Assembly: GCF_014805625.2 (NCBI RefSeq)
Contig: NW_023998417.1
Coordinates: 8,058,680-8,122,679, forward strand
Reading direction: 5' to 3'
DNA: 64,000 bases
Origin: Glossina fuscipes
Taxonomy: Eukaryota; Arthropoda; Insecta; Diptera; Glossinidae
In this document: positions 48,801 through 59,796 of the stretch, one piece after another
Layout of the letters: each line of letters opens with the position of its first letter
Numbering within the stretch: position 1 is the stretch's first letter
Position numbers and translations under genes: made by a program
The notes under the pieces: generated by a model
Databases searched by the model: none
Seen by the model: the letters and a program-made list of their open reading frames with translations, nothing else
What the model was told of the DNA's origin: nothing

Positions 48801-51800
48801 TTTGCTATGTGCGAGCAAATTGACATTTTTGAATTTTTAAACGTAGCTGTCCGGATTGGGCGAAATTACGGGCCGACCGTTCCCCATACCTGATGTAAAC
48901 CATTTGTTATTTTACTGCAAGATAAGCACCCAGAGGTAAATAGTTTACGGAAAAGTTTAGATTACATTTAATCAGTCTGTACATTCCTTGTCCTTACACT
49001 CATCTATTTAGTCTAATGGATAATATGAAATGAATCCGATGCACGTAATTAGGGGAGGATTTCATCTTATTTAGGATAACTAAACAAAGTAAAATATGTG
49101 GAAATCTAGTTTAGTGTTTCAAAATCAAACATATTGTGTTTTATTTAGATCCCTTTGTATAGACTGCTTAGAGACAATGTCAACAAGTCAAATATATATA
49201 TATATATGCATAAGTGCGTATTATTCCTATCATGGGCATATGCAGCGAGGTCAGTGCCATCCACATACTTATGCTCATGTCAGCAACAGCGATTTCGATG
49301 CATACCCGAGAGCTCTTCTACGGTGCGTATAAGGTAAACAACCTGTCAGACAACATTGTTGTATAGTAAATTAGCAAAATTGTCTACTCTTATACCCACA
49401 CCCAAGCAATTATTTAATAATAATTGCATTGACCGTTGCACAGCATTCTTTGAATCTTTTATTCGAGTTAATACAGTCAAGTCTGCTATAAGGTCGAACT
49501 TTTCGCACAACAAGTTGCCAATGAGCGCAAATTAAGATGCTATTCCCTTAAGGCGTCTCTTCAGAACTGGTTTTCCGTTTCATACCTGAGCATGAAAAAT
49601 GTATCCTAGCGTTGCGCTTATTCAATGCGTCGAGTTTTTATTGTTGACATTTTTCAATTATTTCCATTCCCAGTTATCAGAGATGCTTCCTTTTTACTTT
49701 CTCTAGTTATTTCCAAGATAACGCGACACAAATTCATTTAATTTGCATTAATTCTGAGTATTAATAAAACGCCACAATCACTGAGTATAAATTGGACCCG
49801 TTGATCTGTTTTACGCGGTTTCCACAGGACACATTTTCAGAATTCAATTAATTCGTTTTCCAAAATAACACGACACGAACTAATCGCGTTGTAGAAGACT
49901 TGACTGTATTTTAACGTTTATTAGAATTAATGCATCGGACGGATCGGCTTCCAAGCCACTAATCATAACGATTACTTTGCACAATTTCGATTGTCATGCA
50001 TAAGAAAAAAAAAAAGAATAATTATGTAATTATTTAATAAAATGCATAAGAAGTGATTTTAATAAACAGTTCAAGTTTAACTACAATTTATTAAACAAAA
50101 GTCTCACAGTATGTAGAGTTTTCAGATTTTTTTCTCTTTTTTTTTATATATATATTGCTTTTAAATTAAAATTTTGTTTTTTTTTCCAATATAATCTCGT
50201 TAACCTTGTTAGCAGCAAATCAATGAAGAAAAAAAAAAAACAACAAAAAAACAACAAAGAAACAAAATTAAATTGAGTTCGGCGATGTACGCTGTGGCAA
50301 TTATAAGCGGCTTATAGCAGGGAGCAGATAAGATATGGATCGCGTCGCGATTTAAAATTCATAATGCTTAACGGAAAGCGCTTTCAAAGGTGCAACTTTC
50401 GTTGATAATGGATATGGTATGGAGTTATGTACATTGGAACAGCTTTTTAAACAGTCACAGTCAACGACGAGCATTTCAGCCTATGCAGCGTAATTTATAC
50501 TTTTGCGGTCCGGAAAGTATTCTTCCGCTTAAACTCTGCAACTGCAATGAAGTTGCAATGTATTCTAGCATAGACATATAACTCCGGCCCGAAAAAATAA
50601 GCTGCCCTCACTTGTGACGAGTAAAAACATTATAGTGAGCCACAAAACACCATTAAATACCTTATGTCACGTTACAGTTATTCGCATAAAGGCGTTTCAT
50701 TATAAGGCGCCACATGAGAGTGGTTCTATCCGAACCAATTGCACGGAAACAACTTGAAAATTGTGGTCTACAGATGCAACACAAGAAAGCAAGATATACC
50801 GACGGACAGACAAGCTTAGCTTCATTTTCTTAGTCGATCAGAATAATTCTCTGAAGCAATTGGTATAAGTTGGGAATGTCTCAAGCCACATAAACTTAAT
50901 ACACTCTTACATCACAAGTGGTGCACAACAAAAAGAGATGGTCGCCCATGTGCTCAGCATACCTGGATTTTAAATGGTTTTTGAGAAGAGTCGTTAAACC
51001 AACTTCCACTACGCGAACAACCTTAGAAAAGTGAGTAAATATTTTCATTTCTTTCACTGGTTACAGGTCATGCTAATCCAAGTATTTTTCCGGTTAAGTG
51101 TTTATTTAGTCTATCCAAAAAGTGACTGAATGTCCGCGATAAACACTTTCTCGGTCGTAAGAATCAAATTTGGCAAAAACATTAGAAATTCTGACAAGCA
51201 GGTTGTCACAAAAAAAAAAAAAAAAAATGACCGTAATGGATCAGTGGATACCATTACAGAGTCCTTACTTGAAGATCACAGTACACGACGATGAAAATTT
51301 TCGCATACATGCCGTATGTGATCCTTATGCAGTATTATAGAGCAACGTAACTGATTTTTTTTTTTGTTCTTTTTTTAAAAAAACAAGGTATAAAAGATTT
51401 GTTTATAACTGCTCCGAATTGTCTTACTTATGTATATAAAATCGTGTTGTTCTGTTTTCACATAAATTTTTTTTTTCTTGCTGTTAATTAAAATAAGTTT
51501 TATTTATTTAAATGGCGATTTAAACGTTTTTGCATCTATTTTTAGTTTTTAATTGTTTGAAATTTCAAGTCAATTTAGTCATATTTGTCCTTCTGTCCCA
51601 CTCTAATTTGAAACTCTCTTATGATTGAAGAGATATACTTGCAAACCTGACAATTGGTAAATAAGGTTTGTCAATTTCAATAGCATCGAATCGAATTTGA
51701 AAATTGAAATTATTCGCTTAAAAAGAACAAAAAAGTTGAGCGAAAAAAAAGGCATTTAAAAATGGTATAATAAAATTTTCAAGCCATATATACATATATA

Positions 51801-54800
51801 CAGTTATCAAGTTATTTTGAGATAAAAACAAGTGAAAACAATAAAAACACTATGGTGGACTATGATTCACTGTGAAACACCCTCATACAACACCTTATAG
51901 TTATTCATATCACGATTACAAATAAATAATAATAAAACGCTATATAGGAGATCTATATACTAAATATCAGTAAAATAACTCAAAAATTGTATCCCGGGAG
52001 GATGAACGCAAGAAACCAAAGCAGACGATGGGCTGACAAGCTTAATGATTCTGATTTTAACGGTATAATAAAAAGTGTTTATATATCTTCTGGATGTTGC
52101 ATACATCCACACAAACTTAATATGCTCTTTTACTACGAATGGTTTGAGATAAAAAAAAAAGCTAAAAATGAAAATATCTCAAGGTATTGCTGCCGTGCTT
52201 TCTGTGCTTTCCATTTCATGGTAATCTATTGGCATATATTGATCTTAAATATGTTTTGAATGAAAAATAGCAATTTTATGCCAAAATTAACGTTAAATTT
52301 GGACGGGAAGAGTGATGGATTAGAGATATATACTTAAAAAAAAAAAGGCTAAGAATAAATGAAGTTTTGAATCAATGCAAGCAAAGTTTACGGCGATACA
52401 CTTTATAAATAAAAAGAATTGAAAATAAAAAAAAAAACAAAAAAAAATCCAAAAAAGTTTTATAATTAGGTTTTTTTTTTCAATTCTTGCGTAAACACTT
52501 TAATTTGTTATTTTTGCCTCACAAATAATTTCACATAACATTTGAAATAATCGACTATTAATATACGGCCATGGGCATATAAACAGCATACACTTCCCCT
52601 GAAGAAAATCATTTTTATGAAAAGATTCCAAAAAAAAATTATATGAAAATAATTTAATTTTTGAAATATCATTTAATTATCTCCACCACTATAAGGTGAG
52701 GGGTGGTGTATACCCATTTGGTTTTGTTTTTTTCCATAATATATGTAACACCCAAAAGGAGGAGGCTTCGGAGAGCCTACATATCCTTGATCAGCATGAA
52801 ATTCTGAATTGATTTAGACATGTCTATCCGTCCATCCGTCTGAGTGGTCCTTGTTGTTGGCACTCTTCTGATCGTCAAAATAAAGCTGTCGAATTTAAAT
52901 TTGGTAGAAATATTGGAAGTTTTTCCACGCAGATTGCTATTGAAAATAGGCCAAATTGGTCGGAGCAGAAGCCCGTTGTGGAGCATAAACTGGATGCAAT
53001 TAGGTTCTTCTTAACAAAGATTTGTAGATTTTTGCGCGTTACTCAGAAACGATCAAAGTTAGAAGATTGAAATTTTCTACAATTACTTTACGAAACACTC
53101 TACTCCTTACGTGCAAAAATGGAAAACATCCGCAACACCCACACAAATTTACAAGTGAGTAAATTTAGTTTTTTTCATTTTTTTTTTTTCAGTTTTTATG
53201 CTTATTTATCATAAGGCATACAAGGCAGAATATTTAAAACTATGAAGAGATTTTATATGCCTAAAAATGGGTTAATTCGAAAATGAATATGGTAAATGCC
53301 GCGATTAAATTTTTCTTAATAATACCAGCAATATGGGTATCAAATAAAGCAGCTTGGGGAGTAGAATGCGAAAAGCATGAAAGCGGCGAAGGGTATGCGA
53401 GAATCGGCCCCCGCCGTATACAAATTTATTTATTTTTTGTTATTTCTTTGCTTCAAGAATTTTCATATTTTTGGGAACACCCAGAAAGACTTGAGGTAGA
53501 CTCATCTTTTTATTATATCAAACGATTCAGAATCGCTTTCCAAGTTTTCTGTTCGTCTGTGTGTCTTGTATTCAATTTACAATTCGGAATTTCCAAGGAA
53601 ATTTAGTACATTGACTTGCTTTGGTCCGAGGGCGTATGCTGTTGGAAATCATTCGCATTGGACCACTTCCCATGTAATGCCTTATTTTGAAAAATTGTTG
53701 GATGCATAACCGCATTAAGTGAAGTGATGCAAGGTGTTCAATGGTAGGGAGCGTGACCCACCATAGTTTAGTAAATTAGTAAAGCATCTACTATGAGTAG
53801 GTCATGGTCTGCAAATGTAACAAGCAACGAATTTGTGTATCACTTATAGTAAGTTTTTGTCTAAATTACGGCTGTTGATCACTCGGTCGACCAATACTGG
53901 TTTTATACTGAATTGTAATCATATAGAATATTTGCGGTTTAGAGCAATTAAAAATGCATTTGTTTTAAAGTTGACCCGAGAATCATCATCATACATCAAC
54001 CTGAATTCTTGCAATCGCGAACTTTGCAATGAAAGAGAATAGCTAAGCGCAAGCGAAGAAATTCATAGAGAGATTCGCTCAAATCGATTTAGTAACTAAC
54101 CCTCGCTATTTGGTCCTTCAGATGGCAAAATCGCAAGGACATATCCGCTATTCTTATTACAGCTGTAAGGCTATATTTCGATCGGGAGTTGGAGAATTTT
54201 ATTATGAAAATCCCATACTTACCGGTTGGTTGGGCAGGTTTACCACGTGCCGAAGATTTTCTAACAATTGATCGACTATTATGCCTAAGCATCGAAGACT
54301 TCGTTGTTGTTCCATTCGAAATAGGAAAAGTCTCCAGTTGAATAGCGTTAGACAATTGCAAGCTTTTGTTGTCTTTATTGTTATTATAATTTTTAGGGCT
54401 TTTATTGCCAACAGCGATAGAGTTATTGTTACCGCTATTCACATTATGTTGCGTTGTTTTTGTTGTTGTTGTTGCTGCTGCTGCAGCTGAAAATAACGAT
54501 GAAAATGATGATGACGATGGTGGGAATTGTGTTGTTAGTGATTTTTGTTGCTGATATGCCGAAGAAGTCGCACGTATTGCTTTTTTTGTAATCGGAATAA
54601 TTGCTTGTCTATGGATTTCTTTAGGCTGCATATTTAATTGCATGGGATTTGTTATTTTATATTCAGATGATGTACGTGAACGTTGCTTACGTTTCTCAGG
54701 CTGATGCTGATGCTGATTTTGTTTCAATTGCAATTGCAAATGTTGCTGATGACCTGTTGACGTACCCTTTGTGGGAATATCAAGCTGTTGTATAAACTTT

Positions 54801-55096
54801 TCATCTATTCCCGGTCGTGTAGAGTTAAAATGTTTTATCGTTTGATTGATCGGTAAAATGGAACTATTTTTTGCAAAAGTTCCATTTCTTATATAATTAA
54901 AAGTCGAAATATCTTCCGGTTTTGACTGCTTCGTTGCAGTTTTAAGGCCGAATTTTATTGGTTGCAATAAAGTTTCTGCATTTGGTTGATTTACTTCCGC
55001 TAAATGTTGTCCAACTTCCCTGCGGCTTGCATAAGCGATTGCAACTAAGCCAATGTAAAATGCCGCTTGCAACAGACACCAACGATAAAAATGCAT
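45802..55096 (-). CDS. Secreted protein with three WAP-like six-cysteine modules
   Basis: Four exons joined on the minus strand: 54223-55096, 46326-46910, 46078-46272, 45802-46019 (stop 45802-45804). All junctions are GT-AG with phase 1 throughout, giving 623 aa. The protein starts with a signal peptide (MHFYRWCLLQAAFYIGLVAIAYASRR is too long to quote fully here; hydrophobic core residues 8-22), followed by about 400 low-complexity residues rich in Gln, Ser, Thr and Asn. Then come three modules with the pattern C...C-x4-DC...CC...C: residues about 433-472, 495-530 and 558-593. This resembles the WAP / four-disulfide-core family but has six rather than eight cysteines per module. WAP-like proteins are typically extracellular protease inhibitors or antimicrobials; that role here is inference. 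Each module has its own exon. The first intron is about 7.3 kb, and the link between exon 1 and the rest rests on matching phase and on the signal peptide, so unseen exons remain possible. No gene name recognised. Confidence 0.75.
48551..48900. mobile_element. hAT-type MITE, 334 bp, with 8-bp target-site duplication
   Basis: Element 48559-48892 begins CAAGGATGGGGCAAC and ends as the reverse complement of CAGGTATGGGGAAC, imperfect terminal inverted repeats of hAT type. It is flanked on both sides by the perfect 8-bp duplication ATGTAAAC (48551-48558 and 48893-48900), the length diagnostic of the hAT superfamily. There is no open frame of transposase size, so it is non-autonomous. It sits in the first intron of the WAP-like gene. 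The internal GAGGGCCGG / TTACGGGCCG blocks are also typical of hAT ends. Confidence 0.9.
49472..49908. mobile_element. Tc1/pogo-type MITE, 433 bp, flanked by TA
   Basis: Element 49474-49906 starts CAGTCAAGTCTGCTATAAGG and ends as the reverse complement of CAGTCAAGTCTTCTACAACG: 11 identical terminal bases followed by further imperfect pairing. TA dinucleotides flank both ends (49472-49473, 49907-49908), as expected of Tc1/mariner/pogo insertion. Two related internal blocks, CCAAGATAACGCGACAC and CCAAAATAACACGACAC, form an internal direct repeat. No transposase frame. It lies in the first intron of the WAP-like gene. Confidence 0.85.
50760..50885 (-). repeat. Degenerate dispersed repeat, copy F (reverse orientation)
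   Basis: Read on the minus strand: TTATTCTGATCGACTAAG, then AAGCTTGTCTGTCCGTCGG, then a GTGGTC block. It carries the same TCTGTCCGTC signature as the other copies. Confidence 0.5.
52685..53000 (+). repeat. Degenerate dispersed repeat, copy D
   Basis: The best-preserved 5' part: CACTATAAGGTGAGGGGTGG and GTATACCCATTTGG, then TAACACCCAAAAGGAGGAGG, CTTCGGAGAGCCTACATAT, TTGATCAGCATGAAATTCTG, and GATTTAGACATGTCTATCCG followed by TCCATCCGTCTG. This matches the landmark order I know from schizophoran genomes (acaccca-gaa..., cggagaccctata..., gatcagcatga..., gatttagccatgtccgtctgtc). Confidence 0.7.
53475..53715 (+). repeat. Degenerate dispersed repeat, copy E
   Basis: GAACACCCAGAAAGACTTGA, GATTCAGAATCGCTTTCC, GTTCGTCTGTGTGTCTTG, TTGGACCACTTCCCATGTAA and CTTATTTTGAAAAATTGTTG occur in the same order as in copy B. 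The overlapping 107-codon open frame (53283-53606) runs through this repeat and is not a gene. Confidence 0.6.
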
Positions 55097-55260
55097 ATTT
55101 TTGCAGTGTTTTACAAAAAAATAAATAATATTTTATGCAAATTTTTCAGCTTTGCGGCAAACATTAGATCGTATTGACCTTAAAGCTTAAATAATTGACG
55201 CTCATCAATGTCTTAAAACAATTTTGATAGATAGTTTTGATAGTTGTTTAGGTTGAAATG

Positions 55261-55262
<2 letters not shown>

Positions 55263-55290
<28 letters not shown>
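55263..55290. repeat. Poly(T) run of 28 followed by AT tract
   Basis: Homopolymer about 170 bases upstream of the ATG of the minus-strand WAP-like gene. On that strand it is a poly(A) tract, which may act as a nucleosome-excluding promoter element; that role is speculation. Confidence 0.9.
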
Positions 55291-55293
<3 letters not shown>

Positions 55294-56123
55294 TATAAAA
55301 TCTTTCAATTGCCATTTGATTACGTGTAACACTTTTGAATTTTATTTTAGTTCATTCATTTTTATTCAAAAAATTTTTGAATAAAATTTCCATTTCCACT
55401 AACTTAAAAGTCGCGTGCGCCTTGGTTGAAGTTAAACTTTAGACTGTAGTATTGGTTTTTATAAACATGAAGAGTTTACTTCATACCCAACCAACTAGTC
55501 TGCAGATTTGTACGCTTTGCAAAAACCATAACATAACATATTTAAAACTACGTAAAGATTTGTTAGCTTAACTTAAACATAAATAACAGTGTCTTTGTTT
55601 TTTTTTACACACAAGTATTAACCAACGAATTTTCTGAAAAGCCTTCACCAAAATAAAAACCTGCTTCTTCAACATTGGCTTTAAACCAAGTTAGTGAGTT
55701 AGTCAGAGCATTGCACTTGATTGAACCGCTTAATTGCATTGTTGTTTTATACTTTATTTATTAATTGATAAGCATCGTTACCTATACATTTAGTTTTTCT
55801 CTAGCCAAATCATACATACCATCATATACGAAAAAGTAAACAGAAAAATTTTAAATCAAAAAAAAAAAAAATCACTTAACTCACGCTTATTTAATATGTA
55901 ACGATTTGATTCGGCTAAGCCCGAGCAATCTTTTGTTAGCAAACAAATTTACTGCTTTTCATTTTTTTAGTGAATGCATTTCGAAATTAAAAAGAATATA
56001 CATTTTTCAAAAGAAAAAATTTACTAAAGCTTCACTAACGTTCCATGTTTTTAAGGCAGCTTATAGCAATAAGCGGCCTCTTTTGACCTAACGTATCGAT
56101 ATATCAGATTATATCCGCCTTCA

Positions 56124-56426
56124 TGATAAAATGTGACCAGACAAAGCAAAATCACAACAGATTCCTTGAGCTTTTGGAGTATTCCCTTCTCCTTCGATGT
56201 TAAGCTCTGCAATAAGGATTTCTCGGTGCTCTTCGCGATGTTTTATTTTAATTGTTACATTTTCGTTGTATTTTTCGCTTTTAATCAAGCGTTCACATTG
56301 TTGACTGAGCACTTTTTTTCTCATCTTATTATTTTTGTATGCTATTACTTTGAGCGCTTGCAGAGCTGACTTTATATTGATACATTTCTGTTGTTTGTTC
56401 GATAAGGTACCGAAAAAACTTTTCAA
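56124..56426 (-). other. Unassigned Lys/Glu-rich open frame
   Basis: A minus-strand frame of about 101 codons with varied, gene-like codon content (passes through SALQALKVIAYKNNKMRKKV, EHREILIAELNIEGEG, ICCDFALSGHILS) ends at 56121-56123. The first ATG in frame is at 56330, which would give a 69-aa protein; the open part before it would need an upstream exon that I cannot find. No family recognised. It may be a small gene or chance. Confidence 0.3.
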
Positions 56427-57473
56427 GATTTTTTCGTGACTTATGCCGCTCTTTTTCGTTCAGAGAGCACAGAGAATACGCTTAGAGTAAAATTTTTCAG
56501 CAAATTAATTTTGGCGCACACAAACTCTTCTTCTTCTTTTTTTTTTTTAATTTGTTTAACAAATGGAGAACGACAATTCAATAGAATAAGCATTTAATTC
56601 TTGGTCACATGTAAATAACATATTTTGAACTTAAATTCCATCAGTTATTGCGATATTTTTAATTTACAATTATTGAAAACGTGTAGTTTAAAGTTTAGAA
56701 AAAGATTATCAGGTATTGAGACTAATGTACAATTAATTGAATAGCAACGTAAAGAAAGCGTAGTTGTGGAAAGTTCACTTACCTATAGGCTAACCAACGT
56801 AGTCTTAGGAATCTAAACTCATCTTTCGCTGTAGGCAGATATCAATATAATATCGTTGACATGACCAAACAAGATATATTGATACTATATACGCATGAAT
56901 ATATCATCTGCACAAATATAACGAGAATAACACAATATCACTATATATTTTATGAAGACTTTTATATTTCTTTTGCTAAACCGAGTTACTACCAACTAAG
57001 AATTAATAACTACAAGAATTCAAAGCAAATAATTCACCAAACACTAGAAGCGCAGGAATAGTTCGTGTAATCGTTTTTAATTTAAATACTTATTTAAGGT
57101 CCGATAGAAAACCAATTAGAAATTAGAAAGATAAATTTCCATAGCTGTACAACTAACAAACTAGATATTAATAGGTTCCTTTATAAAAAAAATTTGAAGT
57201 AGATTTTTTAAGCTTGTTATTTATTAATCATTTGAAAGTTTCAATAAGTAATTCTCCAACAATTTGTGATAAATCATTTAAACTTTATACACGATTTGCG
57301 TTAAGACCTATAGTTCCTTATCCGTTCATCTACATATCTGTGTTGACGAAACTTATTTAAACTCTAAAATGATAAGTTTTTTTAAAGCATATTAAGTCAC
57401 AGAGTTTAAAAATTTTATGTTAAACTTTGCGCCTTAATATGAGAATCAGTAGCCGAGTCAAGCGCTAAAGTGC

Positions 57474-58123
57474 TTAATCCAACTGTAACAAAATGAAAAC
57501 TGCTGTTGATATATACTGAAGTAGAGATTTGAAAACATATATATTTACCTTCTTAAAGCCAATATCGCTGGCATATTCCCGGAAACATTGCCGACAAATA
57601 TTTAAACCATATTTACGAATTAAACCGTGACGATTAGAGCAGGCACGACTGTAAGAACATTAGTGAAAGAAAATACAACTTGAATGAGTTCACAAAAAAA
57701 TTTATGAGTCTATATGCGTATTGTGCGTGTGCACGTATGTAAATGTTTCTTAATAAATTGCAAAAAAACAAAACTATCGATAATACTTGATTTGTTTTTC
57801 ATATCAAAGCAAAAATAAGATCTTTTTTCTTTCGCCTCCCTGAATTAAGGAACTTGCAATTTTGCATAATTTCGGCAAGTTCCGTACTCAACTGGGGGCT
57901 TCTTTTTTATGCATACAAAATGTATACACTTGAGAATTCCAATGCAATGTTAACATAACCTCACTTTCATCAAGTTTTACTTTTAACAAATCTTTGAACT
58001 AATTTTTTATGTAATTCAGGACTTTTGTTCATCCCAAATATTGTGTAGATATTTTATTTACCAGCATCTGGAGCCTTGACCATATTTACGAGGATGAGAA
58101 TACCACAAATTAGCAAAGCCCAT
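57474..58123 (-). CDS. RpS29: 40S ribosomal protein S29 (uS14)
   Basis: Component of the small ribosomal subunit head. Three exons on the minus strand: 58062-58123, 57549-57648 and 57474-57482, all GT-AG, phases 2 and 0. The product is 56 aa, exactly the family length: [20 protein letters not shown], then the zinc-binding part with C-C-R-A-C-S-N-R and [20 protein letters not shown]. The four zinc cysteines (pairs CRAC and CRQC) are intact. The last exon encodes only Leu-Asp and the stop, found from the TTACAG acceptor directly before TTGGATTAA. The 5' UTR is short, and a pyrimidine-rich TTTTTTCCTTTTGCG on the minus strand (58146-58160) fits the TCT/TOP start of ribosomal protein genes. It is head-to-head with SKA1. 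Confidence 0.97.
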
Positions 58124-58145
58124 GTTGGCTATTACACTTCGTAAA

Positions 58146-58160
58146 CGCAAAAGGAAAAAA
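58146..58160 (-). promoter_or_regulatory. TCT/TOP-type initiator of RpS29
   Basis: On the minus strand the sequence TTTTTTCCTTTTGCG lies about 30 bases upstream of the RpS29 ATG. Fly ribosomal protein genes start at a C inside a pyrimidine run (YCTTTYT-type TCT motif), which also gives the mRNA its 5' TOP tract. Position and sequence fit; transcription start is inferred. Confidence 0.6.
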
Positions 58161-58738
58161 ACATGGACGGCAAATAATCTCAAAGTTGTATATGACACAG
58201 TGTTGCATTTTCTAGCACTGGAATTTTCACATATGATTAGATGAATCGATTAATAAAGGGGATTTCGTAGTCAAATAAAACGGGAAAATTTTAAAAAAGA
58301 ATAATAAAAAACCTTTCAGTGATTTTTTCAATGCTTTTCTTCTGTTCTTCTTTCATCAATTGTCTTTTATGCTAATAAATTTTATATGAGTCTTGTATAT
58401 TTGATTTTTTTTGCTTTCGGCACATGTAAAACAGATCTGTAAGCAAAGTTTAATTGATTAAATAAAGTATTCCTTGTCTACAACGGCTAGCAGCGGCGTT
58501 TTTTCGTTTAATCTCATGTATTCCCAAAAAATGTTCCATATTAAATTAATAAATTATTATATAGGGTTACTATACTGAAAATTAACAAAAATTTCAATAC
58601 AAGGCAATATTATTCTTTTCATACGAAAAATATTCAGAAGTTAGAAAAGAGCCTACCTTGGCGCTTACATTATTTTTAATTTCAATTTCTGGCATACGTT
58701 CAAATTTCTCGTTTTCTTAAATCAACTCCGGGAAAAAA

Positions 58739-59796
58739 ATGGAAAAAATTTATGAAGACTTAAGCTCAATTGAAGCCAAAATTAATAAATTGAATGACTT
58801 TATTTCATTAAGTTTGAAAAGAGACAAAATTTCCAATGAACTAAAAAGGCTCTTGCAACAAGCTAATAAGGTGAGTAGTCTCATGAGCCATGGACACAAA
58901 GTAATGCAAAAGGAGTTGAATGACGTACAAGCGGATTGTGATGATGCCATGAAGCGAATGAGGGATCATCAAACTGAAATGATGGATTTTATTATAGAAG
59001 AAAAGAAGCGTCAGCTGCAAAAAGATCCCGTTACAGATATTCGAAAACTGAAATCTCATCGACTGAATGTTAGGAAAGGAAAACCTCTTCGGGATAGCGA
59101 TGTAGATGGAGCCACAAACTCTGACATAAAATTGTTGGGTTCGAGTTTATTACGATTACAATTGAATCAAGGAACTCCTAAGATAAGAATCAGTGATTAT
59201 AAGGAATCGCCGTTAATAAAACGAAGACTTAATAATGCGGCGATCAAATTTTCAGATTTTGATGTCAACATTACAAAACAACAATTTCAATCTATACCAA
59301 AGTATGACAAATCAATAAAAAAAAAAAAAAACAAAAGTATAATTTCAGATAATTAATTTTTTTTTTCACCATTTAGATACATGCTTGGACGAGAAACTTT
59401 CACAGATATTAACAATTTCTTGGAGGATGTCATTATAAAATGTTTCAATGAAAAGTATGAACTTTTGCCAAGACCGCGTAATGTGGTCCTCCGTAACATA
59501 AATGATTTAGAATTATGGAAAACATACAATGATCAGGAAACTTTAGTATCAGGAGGTAAGCAAAGCATGCAGTCAAAATGTTCCTATTTAAATTCCTAAC
59601 AAATTTTTTCTTTAAAGGTTACAAATTCATAACGTCCGTTGATATTGCTCGTAAGCTAGAGAAAAGTATTCTCGATCGAAAAACTCTAAATCGTATCACC
59701 ATTCTACGTCATGTTGGAATTTTGCAAGAGTATAGAGTTAAGCAATTAATTTGTTATATATGGGTTGCACATTCTCGATTTAATACTGACGTTTAA
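58739..59796 (+). CDS. Ska1: SKA1-like spindle and kinetochore-associated protein
   Basis: Subunit of the Ska complex, which couples kinetochores to depolymerising microtubules in mitosis. Three exons: 58739-59301, 59377-59555, 59618-59796 (stop 59794-59796), GT-AG introns of 75 and 62 bp, phases 2 and 1, 306 aa. Residues 1-100 are rich in heptad-like Leu/Ile, Lys and Glu (coiled coil; NKLNDFISLSLKRDKISNEL, then KVSSLMSHGHKVMQKELND), as in the SKA1 N-terminus that assembles with SKA2/3. After a basic linker comes the microtubule-binding winged-helix domain: ITKQQFQSIPKYMLGRETFT (matching vertebrate F.SVPKYMKGRLT), DINNFLEDVIIKCFNEKYEL, then KFITSVDIARKLEKSILD and ITILRHVGILQEYRVKQLI (matching ILRHCQRLRE.R). 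The IPKYM core is created exactly by the first splice, which supports the exon model. It is 615 bp from RpS29 (divergent) and converges on the zinc-finger gene. Confidence 0.9.

Larger units (their letters stand above)
55097..57473. other. Spacer between the WAP-like gene and RpS29
   Basis: Contains a run of 28 T (55263-55290) followed by an AT stretch, the presumed promoter of the WAP-like gene next to 55096, and one minus-strand open frame at 56124-56426 (listed separately). The 3' end of RpS29 lies below 57474. No other exon seen. Confidence 0.55.

Noticed and set aside
53283..53606. 107-codon plus-strand frame beginning with a hydrophobic stretch
   Set aside because: Overlaps a decayed dispersed-repeat copy; the apparent signal peptide is AT-rich chance sequence.
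59302..59356. Read-through end of the Ska1 first exon (Lys-rich, then stop)
   Set aside because: The splice at 59301/59377 restores the conserved IPKYM motif; the Lys-rich tail is intron sequence from an A run.
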